NCBI GenBank assembly: GCA_003545705.1 | Contig: QVLQ01000031.1 | Location: 1,116,001 to 1,180,000 of the forward strand | Direction of reading: 5' to 3' | Length of the DNA: 64,000 bases | From: Acidomyces sp. 'richmondensis' | Lineage: Eukaryota > Ascomycota > Dothideomycetes > Mycosphaerellales > Teratosphaeriaceae | In this document: positions 55,212-64,000 of the stretch, one piece after another | How positions within the stretch are numbered: the stretch's first letter is position 1 | Layout: the number at the start of each line of letters is the position of its first letter | Position numbers and translations under genes: made by a program | The notes under the pieces: model-generated | Databases searched by the model: none | What the model was told of the DNA's origin: nothing | The model's input: only the letters and a program-made list of their open reading frames with translations

Positions 55212-56081
55212 ATGGCGGACAAGCCCATCATACTGATCACCGGTGCAAATACTGGCCTTGGTTTAGAGACTGTGAAAGCTTTGTGCAATGAACCATCTGC
55301 CTACGAAATCATTATGGGCTCTCGCAGCGTCGAGAAAGGCGAGCGAGCGTTGACGACGATCAAAAAGGAGATTCCGAGTACACCGAGCACCCTCAGCGTC
55401 GTACAGGTGGACATCTCATCTGACGAGTCCATTGAGAAGGCGATCGAACACATACAGAAAACTTATGGCAAGCTTGACGTGCTAGTGAACAATGCCGGGG
55501 CCGGATTCGATCGCGAAATTCAAGCGGGCAGAATGAGCATTCGAGAAGGATGGAACAAGTCTTGGGACACGAATGTCGCCGGCACCCAAGTAATCACCAC
55601 AATGGTCGTTCCACTGCTCTTGAAATCGAAAGACCCGCGCATCTTGTTCATCACTTCCGGCACTTCGCCTCTTTCAGAGACCGAAAGGTTCGACGTGCCC
55701 ATATTTCAGAGAATCAATGCTTCACCGCCGGCCGGATGGCCCAAGGATGCTCAAATCAATCCTATAGCCGCATACCGAAGCTCAAAAACAGGGTTGAACA
55801 TGATGATGAGGGAGTGGCATAGATTGCTTAGAAATGATGGCGTGAAGATGTGGTGTGTCTCTCCCGGCTTCCTGGCCACAGGACTTGGCGGGCTTGGTCC
55901 TGAGCAGTTGAAGAAGGTATGTTATAGATGAAGTTTGTGCGAGGTGTCCATGCTGATGGTCGATTAGATGGGCGCAATTGATCCAGCCGAAGGCGGCCGA
56001 TTCGTGAAGGATGTTATACAAGGGAAGAGAGACCAGGATGTTGGGAAGGCAATCAGAGCCAACATGGTTCAACCATGGTAA
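55212..56081 (+). CDS. Short-chain dehydrogenase/reductase
   Basis: NAD(P)-dependent classical SDR with unknown substrate. Exons 55212-55916 and 55968-56081 give 272 aa. The Rossmann glycine motif TGANTGLG is at residues 10-17, NNAG at 93-96, the catalytic serine at about 149 in FITSGTS, and YRSSK at 188-192 with the catalytic tyrosine and lysine. CVSPGFLATGLGG follows the active site. The first exon reads through into the intron for a few codons, so the splice at AAGAAG/GTATGT is needed to reach the conserved end (IDPAEGGRFVKDVIQGKRD). It resembles fungal carbonyl-reductase-like proteins. No cluster context suggests a pathway. Confidence 0.9.
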
Positions 56082-56307
56082 TGTGGATATTCTTACATCT
56101 GTTCTGCAGGTCTTCCCTCAGTCTATCTATAGGAAGAGAATTTGAAGTCCTCCATGGCCTTCTCGTCCGTAGTTGAATCCGCGGGTGACGCTCATTGCCA
56201 AAAGGCTTCGCTCCCAGCCCAGTCCCGCATCTTCCCGAACCCATTCTGCGTGCAAGTTAGAGTCCATCCAAAATGTACACCTTCCCCTTCTCGCCCGTGT
56301 GTTGTTC

Positions 56308-57685
56308 ATGGATCTCGTACGCCAGGGTTTAAATATTGCAAGAGAAACGAGACATACATCATGGGTCTCAGGGTTGTTGTTCGTCTTCGAAATTGGCCTT
56401 TGCAATGCCGCCGTTCTGAAGATCCCGTGTACGTATACATGCCCGAATTGCACACAGTGCATTTCACGTGGGATCTGACAACAGATGCAGACACTGAGAT
56501 CGATTGGAAAGCATACATGCAGCAAGTCAACCAGTACATTGGGGGCGAACGCGACTATATCAAAATTTACGGTGACACTGGTCCGCTGGTCTACCCTGCA
56601 GCCCATGTATATATTTACCGGCTGCTGTATTACTTCACAGACGAAGGCCGTGATATTCGACTTGCCCAAAATATTTTCATTGCGCTATATTTGGCAGCGC
56701 TGCTATTGGTGTTTCAATGCTACCGCAAAGCCGGGGCGCCTCCGTATGTCTTCCCCATGCTCGTGCTTAGTCGACGGCTGCATTCGATCTTTCTCCTGCG
56801 ACTGTTCAACGATGGATTTGCTGTCTTCTTCTTGTTCCTAGCGATCTTTTGCTACCAGAGAAGATGGTGGACGTTGGGATCCGTTGCTTTCAGCACGGGC
56901 CTGGGCGTTAAGATGAGCCTACTGCTAGCATTGCCTGCTATTGGAGTCGTGCTCTGGCAGGGAATGGGGAGAGACCGAGCAATGAGGCAAGCTATGATCA
57001 TGGGCCAACTCCAAGTATGTTTGTGATCCTCCTCGTGATTCTCACTGAAGACCATATTAACGATACAATTCAGATTGTCCTGGGCTATCCCTTCCTTGCA
57101 AGCCATCCACGCAGCTATCTGCACAGAGCTTTTGAGCTGAGCCGTCAATTTCTCTTCAAGTGGACTGTAAATTGGCGCTTCCTCGGCGAGGAGATGTTCC
57201 TCTCCAGGCAATTTTCAATCGCACTATTGGCACTCCATGCTCTCTTGTTGCTCGCCTTTATATCAACCAAATGGCTGCAGCCTACTGGGGTTGCTTTCCT
57301 AGCAGCCTTGAAAGGGTTGATTGCACCGCCACCAGAGATCGACCAAATGAAGATTTCTCGCAACGTCACTCCATCCTTCATCTTGAGAACTACATTGTCA
57401 TCAATGGCCATTGGCTGTCTGTGCGCAAGGAGTCTGCACTATCAATTTTTTGTCTACATCGCCTGGTCTACACCGTTCCTGTTGTGGCAAAGTGGACTAC
57501 ACCCAATTCTGATATATGGGGTGTGGGCAGCACAAGAATGGGCGTGGAATATTTACCCGAGCACGAATGTGAGTTCGGCGGTAGTGGTAGGGTGTTTAGG
57601 CGTAGCAGTTTGTGCTTCGTGGTTTGGGAACGAGAGAAATGGGGATGCGAATGTCGGAAAGACCTTGCGAGAGAAGAGCGACTGA
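56308..57685 (+). CDS. ALG3: Dol-P-Man:Man5GlcNAc2-PP-Dol alpha-1,3-mannosyltransferase Alg3
   Basis: ER-membrane enzyme that adds the sixth mannose to the lipid-linked N-glycan precursor on the lumenal side. Exons 56308-56428, 56491-57014 and 57074-57685 give about 418 aa. The first intron uses GTACGT so that the split codon becomes Tyr in KIPYTEIDWKAYMQQ, the lumenal catalytic-loop start. The Alg3 signature follows (YIKIYGDTGPLVYPAAHVY), then SRRLHSIFLLRLFNDG, GVKMSLLLALP, VNWRFLGEEMF and QFFVYIAWSTPFLLW. Many hydrophobic helices fit a multi-pass protein. The long frame starting near 56142 is not the start, as it is out of frame with the conserved exon 1. Stop is 8 nt from that of the eIF1AD gene. 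Confidence 0.93.
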
Positions 57686-57693
57686 GACATCCT

Positions 57694-58104
57694 TCAACTT
57701 GTATCCTCGTCATCAGAAGGCGGCATCTTTGGGCCTTCATCTTCATCAGATTCATCTCCGTAGACCGCCTTCCTAGCAGCGAACTCGGACGGCCAGTACC
57801 GCATCTTGCGCCAAGCCTTCTCGTCCCCGACGATGTTGACGATCTCGCCACCCAGCTTGTTATCTCTTTCGGCCAGGGCGCCTGTGTCGACCACCACATA
57901 GGAGCCGCGCCGCAGCCATATCGTCGAGCGAAATTTCTGGTTGAGCTCTGCCAAGATAGATTTTCCGGAAGGAAGCTCCAGATGGTAAAGGTTGTTTCCA
58001 GCTGCTTGCTTCAGTCTGGCAATGACCTGGTTCTCTGATAATGCTTCAGGAGGGGTCAACGTCTCCTCGGCTATCGCATTTACAGTGCGTTGCGGCTTCG
58101 GCAT
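57694..58104 (-). CDS. eIF1A-domain protein (EIF1AD-like)
   Basis: Small S1/OB-fold RNA-binding protein, 136 aa. The family core runs from MPKPQRTVNAIAEE through NQVIARLKQAAGNNLYHLEL, GKSILAELNQKFRSTIWLRRGSYVVVD and GGEIVNIVGDEKAWRKMRYWPSEF, ending in an acidic tail (DESDEDEGPKMPPSDDEDTS). Related human EIF1AD takes part in late 40S ribosome maturation, which is the likely role here. The frame continues upstream to 58290, but the methionine at 58104 matches the family start, and the extra N-terminus is basic without conservation. Tail-to-tail with ALG3. Confidence 0.9.
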   Translation of the reverse strand: MPKPQRTVNAIAEETLTPPEALSENQVIARLKQAAGNNLYHLELPSGKSILAELNQKFRSTIWLRRGSYVVVDTGALAERDNKLGGEIVNIVGDEKAWRKMRYWPSEFAARKAVYGDESDEDEGPKMPPSDDEDTS

Positions 58105-59046
58105 CGCGATATCTGCGCGATATTCCAAGCCACCCTTGAGCTTAGCTTGACGGAAGCTTCTGATTGTATGTCGAGAGGCAGATGAGTGGTTCGGCGTGCA
58201 GAGCTTGCCGAATGTACGGATATTGACAGATGCTGAACGACCTCGATAACACGTGACTTGGGCTCGCGGCCCTTTCGTTTCCCGCGACAATGTGGTTTTT
58301 GTTTCTGTTGTTGTGGTCGCGGTTGCTATTGTTGCTATTGCTATTGCTGTTGATTCTTTTGACCACCCTTTTCTTTATATATATTGTCTTCACGGTCTCG
58401 CCGGTTGCAAATATTCACAGCGGAATAGACGCCGCACATGCGCAACATTTACGCATGCGCGCTAAGCGAGAGAGATGATGCTACCACTGCTCCTGGAGCT
58501 TTAGTCAGTTTTCGAAGCCACCTAGCTGTCAGAATGACCACATCATGGCCGGTCGATCATGGCCAACAAGGCCGGCTGATAACGACATTGTGGACACCAC
58601 CATCCTGCATGTCCGTCTGCCCATATGACCACCACAACCACCCAATATGGCTCGGCGTGAGCAAGGTGATGGACGGGAGGCCTGTGCTCATTGGCTCCCG
58701 ATTCAACAGCAGTAGCGCGGGTACTTCATAGTACATGAGGTATGAGAGCTTAGGGAGGTATTCCTGCACGCAGAGGTACTGGTACAATACTCGGGCAAAT
58801 AAGCGGCGTCGCACGAGGAGGAGGTGGTGGTGGTGGCGAACACAGGAGGAGGAGCTTCGGAGAGGAGCATCAGAAGTCTTTGGATGGTCAAGCGGGATAT
58901 CTTCAGCGAGGTGGTTGTTTGGTTTACCCTCCAGCTGCCGGCAGTTGACAAGGCGCATTTCGAGCCATTGGTGTTGCTCGAGGACGAGAGTGGAGCTTCG
59001 GGTCATCACTGCAGGGTCTCTGGAGCAACTCCAAGCAGCGACGTGC
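58105..59046. other. Intergenic region before the TRP channel gene
   Basis: Carries GTT/GCT/ATT-rich trinucleotide sequence (about 58308-58358) and a GGTGGTGG tract (about 58825-58838). A frame continuous with the channel gene is open from 58735 but encodes an arginine/tryptophan run and is probably 5' leader. Confidence 0.5.
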
Positions 59047-62000
59047 ATGAATCCGATGGTCTCGCTATGGAGGACCCAACCAGGACGCCAGGACAAAGGC
59101 AAAAAGCGAACCTATTCGCCTTTCAGCGGCTCTCCAGCCGCACCGGGCAATCGAGTGGGCGGGCACGATGTTGTCGAGAACGATGACGACCACGACGACG
59201 ACAATAGCGAAGATGACGGCGAAGTCTCCCGGCCCGACCGTCTTGGGCCGACGGTAACATACTTCGACCGAGTTCACGAAGATGGCTTCGCCGAAGAGGT
59301 GGGTGAAGAGGACGAGAATGGAGATGCCGCGGACACGCCACTGCTACCGATCTTTTCGGCAGCGCATTTGGATCGTCTACCGCTGTACAACATCACCCAC
59401 GCGATAAGGCTGTTGATCGTACAAAGATGCGAAACCACTCTTTCTTGGGATCAGCTGCGAAGTCCGCAGATCAGCCAGTTCCTTGTCAAGCCTATACAAA
59501 GCCAGATTCGTACGAATCATTTCAATCGGGCGACATTGTGTGCATTGATCGCGAATTGTTTGCAGTTTCAGAAAGAGAGTCGGTTGCATCCAGGCATGGT
59601 TGGTGTGTCAAAAACAAGAGCCTTGATAAGCGAGCTTCTCGCAATGCGGTTGCTGAAAGAGTTTACCACGCGAGAGCTGATAGACGCACTGTCCTACGAT
59701 TTCGACCCCTTGCAAGGCATGTCGCCGCCGACAACTTCAGGACAAGCGACACCGGGGTTACGAGACTGGCAAAGCCATAAGACACAGGCTCGAGGCGCCA
59801 GGGTGAGCACGATTGAGATCGCGATTCGAGCTCAAGCTAAGCGCTTCCTGGCTCATCCTTTGGTTGTGCAGCATCTCGAAGCCATCTGGGCGGGAACAAT
59901 TGTGTTTCATTCTGAAGCCGATAATCTTCATCGCAAACCAGGGAGAACGCGACAAGACCAGTGTGGTCCAAGCCCATCCTATGGCACTGCGGATGCACAC
60001 TTGTCCGGCGCAATGCCTGCGGATGCCACACTTCTTGGGAAGGCCAAACGACCAGCAGATTATCGGCATAGGCATCGCTTAGTCACACTGTATGATCCTA
60101 GAGACGCATCATTGTTCAAGCTTAGTCGTCTCCGAGTGCCCAGGTATCGGCAAGTAATCAGCACGGTAAGCTTCGCAATAATGCTTGGGCTATTTCTTAC
60201 CGTCTTAGTCGATCGTAGTCTGGACATAACACCGCTTGAGGTGCTTTTCTGGTTCTGGTCAGCTGGGTATATGCTTGACGAAGTCGTAGGCTTCACGGAG
60301 CAAGGCTTTGGCCTCTACATATTAAGTTTTTGGAATGCCTTCGATCTCGGCATCTTGTTGCTCTTCGTTATTTACTATTGCCTCCGGCTTTATGGGATTG
60401 TGCTAGCCGACCAAGGCAAGCATCGCATCGCAGGGATGGCGTACGATGCGTTGGCATCAACCGCCGTTTTGCTTTTCCCGCGACTTTTCAGTGTATTGGA
60501 TCATTATCGATATTTCTCCCAGCTGCTGATTGCATTCCGAATGATGGCTCAAGATCTAATGGCGATACTTGTGCTGATTCTTATTTCTTGCTCTGGCTTC
60601 TTCGTTGCTTTCACGCTCTCTTTCTCTGACGATACCACTGACGGTAACGCTGTGGCATATGCACTCTTCCAGATCGTGATGGGTTTCACCCCAGCTGCAT
60701 GGGAGAAGTGGCCGGGCTACAATATGCTTGGGAAGGCAATCATGACCATTTTCTTGATCATTTGTCACTTCCTTATTGTCACCATTCTCATCACCGTACT
60801 CACAAACAGCTTCATGGCCGTCGTGCAAAATGCAAATGAGGAGCATCAGTTTTTGTTCGCAGTCAACACCATCTCAATGGTCAAATCGGACATGCTCTTC
60901 AGCTACGTCGCGCCAACGAATGTGATCGGATGGGTGCTTAGCCCGTTGCGATTCTCAATGCCATTCAGACAGTATGTCAAACTTAACCGGACAATCATCA
61001 AGATTACCCACTTTCCAATGCTATTCACCATCTTTGCGTACGAGAGGCTCATACTCTCTCGCTCGGCGTACGGACCAACAGACCTGATAGAACAACCTGC
61101 TTCTCGTCAAAGCAGGCCGCTTGCGTTCAGCGTGAATAAGACCGCAGACGTCTTTAGTCCTGGCCATAGATTGAGAGAACCGTCGGTGATCAGCTTTCAT
61201 AAAGATCGTGCGTTGGATGAAGTCTTCCGACGGCCATTCAGAGGTGACACGATGCGAACCACCACCCGAGGCATGGACATCGAGCGGCGTAATTCGACAA
61301 ATGTGGTCGACAATTGGATGCAGGCTGCCGAGAATGAAGGCGGTGCAAGCCCTCCTCTTGAGCAACCCAGAAGTGTTCTTGAGCGCCTAGAGTACCGTCG
61401 TCCAGCGATCAAGCGGATGAAGACTGCGGCAGATCGGATGCGCATGAAGCGGAGTCGAGATTTCTCAACTGCTACCAGAAGCGTGGCGAGTGATCCAGAT
61501 CTATCCACGGTTGCCCGACCAAGGCGTCCGCAAAGGATTGTGGAAGAGTCCGAAAGTAATGAGATAGATACAGAAGGTCTCCCACAAGAAACAGACGCCG
61601 ATGGGGATGACGAGCGAAACGACGAATCTGACCAAGCTACCCCCGGTGTGGGCGAAAGTGCAATATCGGTGGTCAAGGCAGCATCCGATGGTCACGGGAG
61701 TGATAACGGGTTCTTCCAGACACCTGTTCCCGGCAATTTGTCCTGGGATCAAATCCACGATTCGCCCGATTTACTGCAGAGTGCCGCTACCCCATACCAA
61801 GCCCGCCCACATCTTCCGCGACAAAGTCACAACCGTCAAACCTCCAGCGGCACAATTCTGTTTGCTCCCCGAATGGAGGCTTCATCATTGTCTACACCGC
61901 CTAGACAGACTCGGCCCACCAATTCGAAAACCAGCGCAGGAACAACGACAGGGACAGGAACAGCAACACCAAACTTCACCAAGTTTGTAGGCGGCTCTCG

Positions 62001-62802
62001 TGTACCGAAGCGCCAAGCCGAAAACAAGGCGAAAGCTAGACCGGTTATGCCTCCAAGACAACAGACCGCGCCAGATTTGTTCAACGCTGGATTGACCTTC
62101 GTGGATATTCCCAGAAGAACAGCAAGACAGCCATCGTTCAATGCTCGAGCACTTGATCTGGCAAGTGAGATAGGAGATAACAAATGGGGCCCGGCGGGCG
62201 TTTTCGATACGGGTGGTCTCTCGGGCATCCCAGCTTCCTTCAGTGAGCAACTTTTGCGGGAGCGGGAAATTCAGCGCCGCCGGGAAGAAGAAAAGCGGCG
62301 GGATGATGATGAAGAGAAGGGGATGGTGAATCGCATCTTGCTCGCGCGCATGCACACCCTCGAAGAGGGATTCCGCGAGGTTTTGAAGGAAGTAAAAGAA
62401 TTGTCGCAAAAGACGGGTAGCTCTCGGAGGGAGAGCGAGGTAGACTTTCCCATTCACTTTCATCGATCGCGGCCCCTTGTAGACACTTCCAATGCCCAAA
62501 GTGCGGCCACCTCAGCGCCCAGAACTCCTATCAGCAGAGTTAGCGGTAACGAAGCGTCGAAGACTCATGCCAGAAAGAGTCCGAAGAAGCAGTTGATACG
62601 TAATGCGAAAGGCAAGGAACCATTGGTGGACAGCAGACCCGAGAGCGGTGCAGAGGCTAAGGACGTAAGTCCAAATAGTTTACAGAGTGTCATTGATCAC
62701 CAACCTACTGAGCAGGATGCAAGTCCAGCAGGCGCTGAGAAGGACGAGGAGGACAGACCGGGTACGGCGGTCTTCACTCCAGAGCCGTCTAGCAACATGT
62801 AG
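59047..62802 (+). CDS. YVC1: Yvc1-like TRP calcium channel of the vacuole
   Basis: Vacuolar TRP-type cation channel that releases calcium to the cytosol under osmotic or mechanical stress. About 1,251 aa from the ATG at 59047 (MNPMVSLWRT); no intron needed. An acidic N-terminal tail is followed by the conserved cytosolic domain (PLYNITHAIRLLIVQRCET, FNRATLCALIANCLQFQ, TRELIDALSYDFDPL). The membrane region starts near residue 375 (ISTVSFAIMLGLFLTVLVD). It includes LLFPRLFSVLDHYRYFSQLL, then FRMMAQDLMAILVLILISC, the pore region with FQIVMGFTPAAWEKW, and a last helix with HFLIVTILITVLTNSF. The C-terminal third is disordered, with a coiled coil at REREIQRRREEEKRRDDDEE. A start at 59056 is also possible. 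Confidence 0.92.
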   Translation: MNPMVSLWRTQPGRQDKGKKRTYSPFSGSPAAPGNRVGGHDVVENDDDHDDDNSEDDGEVSRPDRLGPTVTYFDRVHEDGFAEEVGEEDENGDAADTPLLPIFSAAHLDRLPLYNITHAIRLLIVQRCETTLSWDQLRSPQISQFLVKPIQSQIRTNHFNRATLCALIANCLQFQKESRLHPGMVGVSKTRALISELLAMRLLKEFTTRELIDALSYDFDPLQGMSPPTTSGQATPGLRDWQSHKTQARGARVSTIEIAIRAQAKRFLAHPLVVQHLEAIWAGTIVFHSEADNLHRKPGRTRQDQCGPSPSYGTADAHLSGAMPADATLLGKAKRPADYRHRHRLVTLYDPRDASLFKLSRLRVPRYRQVISTVSFAIMLGLFLTVLVDRSLDITPLEVLFWFWSAGYMLDEVVGFTEQGFGLYILSFWNAFDLGILLLFVIYYCLRLYGIVLADQGKHRIAGMAYDALASTAVLLFPRLFSVLDHYRYFSQLLIAFRMMAQDLMAILVLILISCSGFFVAFTLSFSDDTTDGNAVAYALFQIVMGFTPAAWEKWPGYNMLGKAIMTIFLIICHFLIVTILITVLTNSFMAVVQNANEEHQFLFAVNTISMVKSDMLFSYVAPTNVIGWVLSPLRFSMPFRQYVKLNRTIIKITHFPMLFTIFAYERLILSRSAYGPTDLIEQPASRQSRPLAFSVNKTADVFSPGHRLREPSVISFHKDRALDEVFRRPFRGDTMRTTTRGMDIERRNSTNVVDNWMQAAENEGGASPPLEQPRSVLERLEYRRPAIKRMKTAADRMRMKRSRDFSTATRSVASDPDLSTVARPRRPQRIVEESESNEIDTEGLPQETDADGDDERNDESDQATPGVGESAISVVKAASDGHGSDNGFFQTPVPGNLSWDQIHDSPDLLQSAATPYQARPHLPRQSHNRQTSSGTILFAPRMEASSLSTPPRQTRPTNSKTSAGTTTGTGTATPNFTKFVGGSRVPKRQAENKAKARPVMPPRQQTAPDLFNAGLTFVDIPRRTARQPSFNARALDLASEIGDNKWGPAGVFDTGGLSGIPASFSEQLLREREIQRRREEEKRRDDDEEKGMVNRILLARMHTLEEGFREVLKEVKELSQKTGSSRRESEVDFPIHFHRSRPLVDTSNAQSAATSAPRTPISRVSGNEASKTHARKSPKKQLIRNAKGKEPLVDSRPESGAEAKDVSPNSLQSVIDHQPTEQDASPAGAEKDEEDRPGTAVFTPEPSSNM

Positions 62803-63189
62803 AGTTGGAGCAGCTGTGAGGGAGGATCCACTTCAGTGCGTACAGCATATTCTTTGAATCCAGACTAGGGCAATTTTGTCCTCTGCATGGATGGTTTAAT
62901 ATGGGGAATTTTTGTTGGTGAACACGGTATTGGGAGGATCTTGTGCAGCTTCAAGTAAGAATAATGTCCTTGATCGCATTGATTATGCATGATTTGCGAG
63001 TTTCAATTGAACAAACGCTTCCGCCACCCTTGCCTCTAGACCCTCGTGAGATGCGCCGACGACTGTTTTCGGTTTTACGAGAACTTGGCTCTGCTCAATT
63101 TACACCCTGTAGAACCGCAAATGGCAGCAAAAGCAGTGTGATCGAGCCTGATCCATTTCAGGACGTTGAATTAGATGCCTCCACCTACC
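62803..63189. other. Intergenic region between convergent genes
   Basis: 3' flank shared by the TRP channel gene (+) and the small membrane-protein gene (-). No gene recognised. Confidence 0.5.
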
Positions 63190-63451
63190 TCATCGTAAGC
63201 TAGTGGACTTCCCTGGAATAGATAAAGTTTTTGGCACGAATCGTTACCTGATCGATTGGGTTCAACATGGAACGTTCCGAAATTCTTCTTCTTGATCTCA
63301 TCGTCCCTTTGCTTCTTCACAAAGTACGAGGCCCCGAGAATACCAATGGAGATGAATGCCGTGCTCCAGCGACTACAGCAGACACAACTTAGTCAGTTCA
63401 GCGCTCAGAGCGTTGGGTGCGGGAACAAAATGCTGACTTGATCCACGCCAT
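63190..63451 (-). CDS. Small single-pass membrane protein (DUF4748-like)
   Basis: A 53-aa protein assembled from exons 63438-63451, 63248-63372 and 63190-63212; all phases and GT..AG ends fit. It begins MAWINRW, has one hydrophobic segment (STAFISIGILGASYFV) and then a positively charged stretch (KKQRDDEIKKKNFG), ending in a polar tail. This layout resembles small fungal mitochondrial membrane proteins of the DUF4748 type; that assignment is from memory and tentative. Its 14-nt first exon keeps it below usual gene-finder limits. Confidence 0.5.
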
Positions 63452-64000
63452 CCTGCCGTCAAGAACTGGGGGGGAATCAGGTGTGCGAGTGTTGTTGGCT
63501 GTCCGCTGTCAATCGTGTGCTCCCTCTCCTCCGTGTTCCGCTTATCCCTCGTGCTCAACAGGATGCCGATATCTCCTCTCCCTGCTTGACTCTGCTGTGC
63601 GTTGGATCCCAAGATAACATGTGGATTCGGATTATCTGGATGAGATCTTAGGGAAGCAGGCTCATCTCAATAAAGCAGACGTTCCCGTCTGTCGGCGACT
63701 GCATCCATTCACCCGGCAACGTCCGCTCGAATGGCCAGGCCCCGACCTGATCCGACTCAGTAGAACTTGCCCCCGCGAAACCGTCTCCGCATTAGTGGGG
63801 GTGGGGGCGGAAATGGGGCTTAGAAGAACGGCGCCTCCCGGCCGATGATGTTTGTGGCGCAGTCCGTCGCTTCTTCATCATTTCCAATCCATCACTGTCT
63901 TGACGTTCGACTGTCTCGAAACGCATTTTATTGACATCTGGAGGCAGAATACTAAAGATCTTGATACGACAGGTTGACTGAAGAGCGCTTGGGATTCAGC
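63452..64000. other. Right-edge region, no gene assigned
   Basis: No coding region or repeat recognised. It includes the upstream side of the small membrane-protein gene. Confidence 0.4.

Noticed and set aside
631..56081. Secondary-metabolite cluster containing oxidase, MFS transporter, Zn2Cys6 factor and SDR
   Set aside because: These genes are spread over more than 50 kb among unrelated housekeeping genes and there is no backbone synthase.
56142..56490. Long open frame leading into ALG3 from 56142
   Set aside because: Its N-terminal part is out of frame with the conserved exon 1 (MDLVRQGLNIARE...); splicing with the GTACGT donor gives the expected lumenal loop.
57694..58290. Longer 198-aa version of the eIF1AD-like protein
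   Set aside because: The extra 62 residues are unconserved and basic; the internal methionine at 58104 matches the family start.
58735..59046. N-terminal extension of the TRP channel frame
   Set aside because: It begins without family similarity and contains an arginine run followed by four tryptophans from a GGTGGT tract. The ATG at 59047 gives a normal acidic N-terminus.
1..64000. tRNA and rRNA genes
   Set aside because: No sequence with both tRNA promoter boxes and a foldable cloverleaf, and no rRNA segment, was noticed by eye; a tRNAscan run could still find one.

Overview
The window is nuclear DNA from a filamentous ascomycete. The gene families are eukaryotic, genes are dense on both strands, introns are short (about 45-120 nt) with GT..AG ends, and several families are typical of Pezizomycotina: a single-chain proton-translocating transhydrogenase, an Mdm33/She9 homologue, a Zn2Cys6 regulator with a fungal activation domain, a GH92 mannosidase and a Yvc1-type TRP channel. 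Gene content is compatible with a Dothideomycete, but that is an inference. Exons below were joined by eye using splice sites, reading-frame phase and family conservation; all coordinates are window positions.

Layout. 0.6-2.1 kb: peroxisomal-type D-amino-acid oxidase (-). 2.88-4.32 kb: a complete Tc1-like transposon with about 215-bp inverted repeats and a frameshifted transposase. 4.8-14.4 kb: OTU/UBA deubiquitinase (+), ribose-5-phosphate isomerase (-), NEDD8-activating enzyme regulatory subunit (+), mitochondrial NAD(P) transhydrogenase (-). 15.1-27.8 kb: compact housekeeping block with cohesin loader Scc2/Mis4 (-), RNA polymerase I subunit Rpa12 (+), deoxyhypusine hydroxylase (-), NECAP-like endocytosis protein (+), She9/Mdm33 (-), Pyp1-like HAD phosphatase (+) and mitochondrial ribosomal protein uS12m (+). 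28.9-30.4 kb: a secreted protein built of two unrelated repeat arrays, the most unusual gene here. 31.3-46.7 kb: Rex4 exonuclease (-), Esa1 histone acetyltransferase (+), a DUF4385 protein (-), a Zn2Cys6 factor (-), an MFS transporter (+), Fig4 phosphoinositide phosphatase (+) and Ppg1-type phosphatase (-). 46.7-55.2 kb: gene-poor; a GH92 mannosidase with one in-frame stop, then diverged repeats including a large inverted pair. 55.2-64 kb: SDR oxidoreductase (+), Alg3 mannosyltransferase (+), eIF1AD-like protein (-), Yvc1-type channel (+) and a tiny single-pass membrane protein gene (-).

The genes do not form one pathway or a secondary-metabolite cluster. Most are core functions: ubiquitin/NEDD8 control, cohesion, chromatin, translation, mitochondrial NADPH supply and membrane shape, vacuolar lipid and calcium signalling, and N-glycosylation. 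Neighbours are commonly divergent with promoters of 260-510 bp, or convergent with very short 3' gaps (8 nt between Alg3 and eIF1AD). Accessory character is concentrated in three places: the Tc1 element, the repeat-protein region at 28-30.5 kb, and the 46.7-55 kb stretch.
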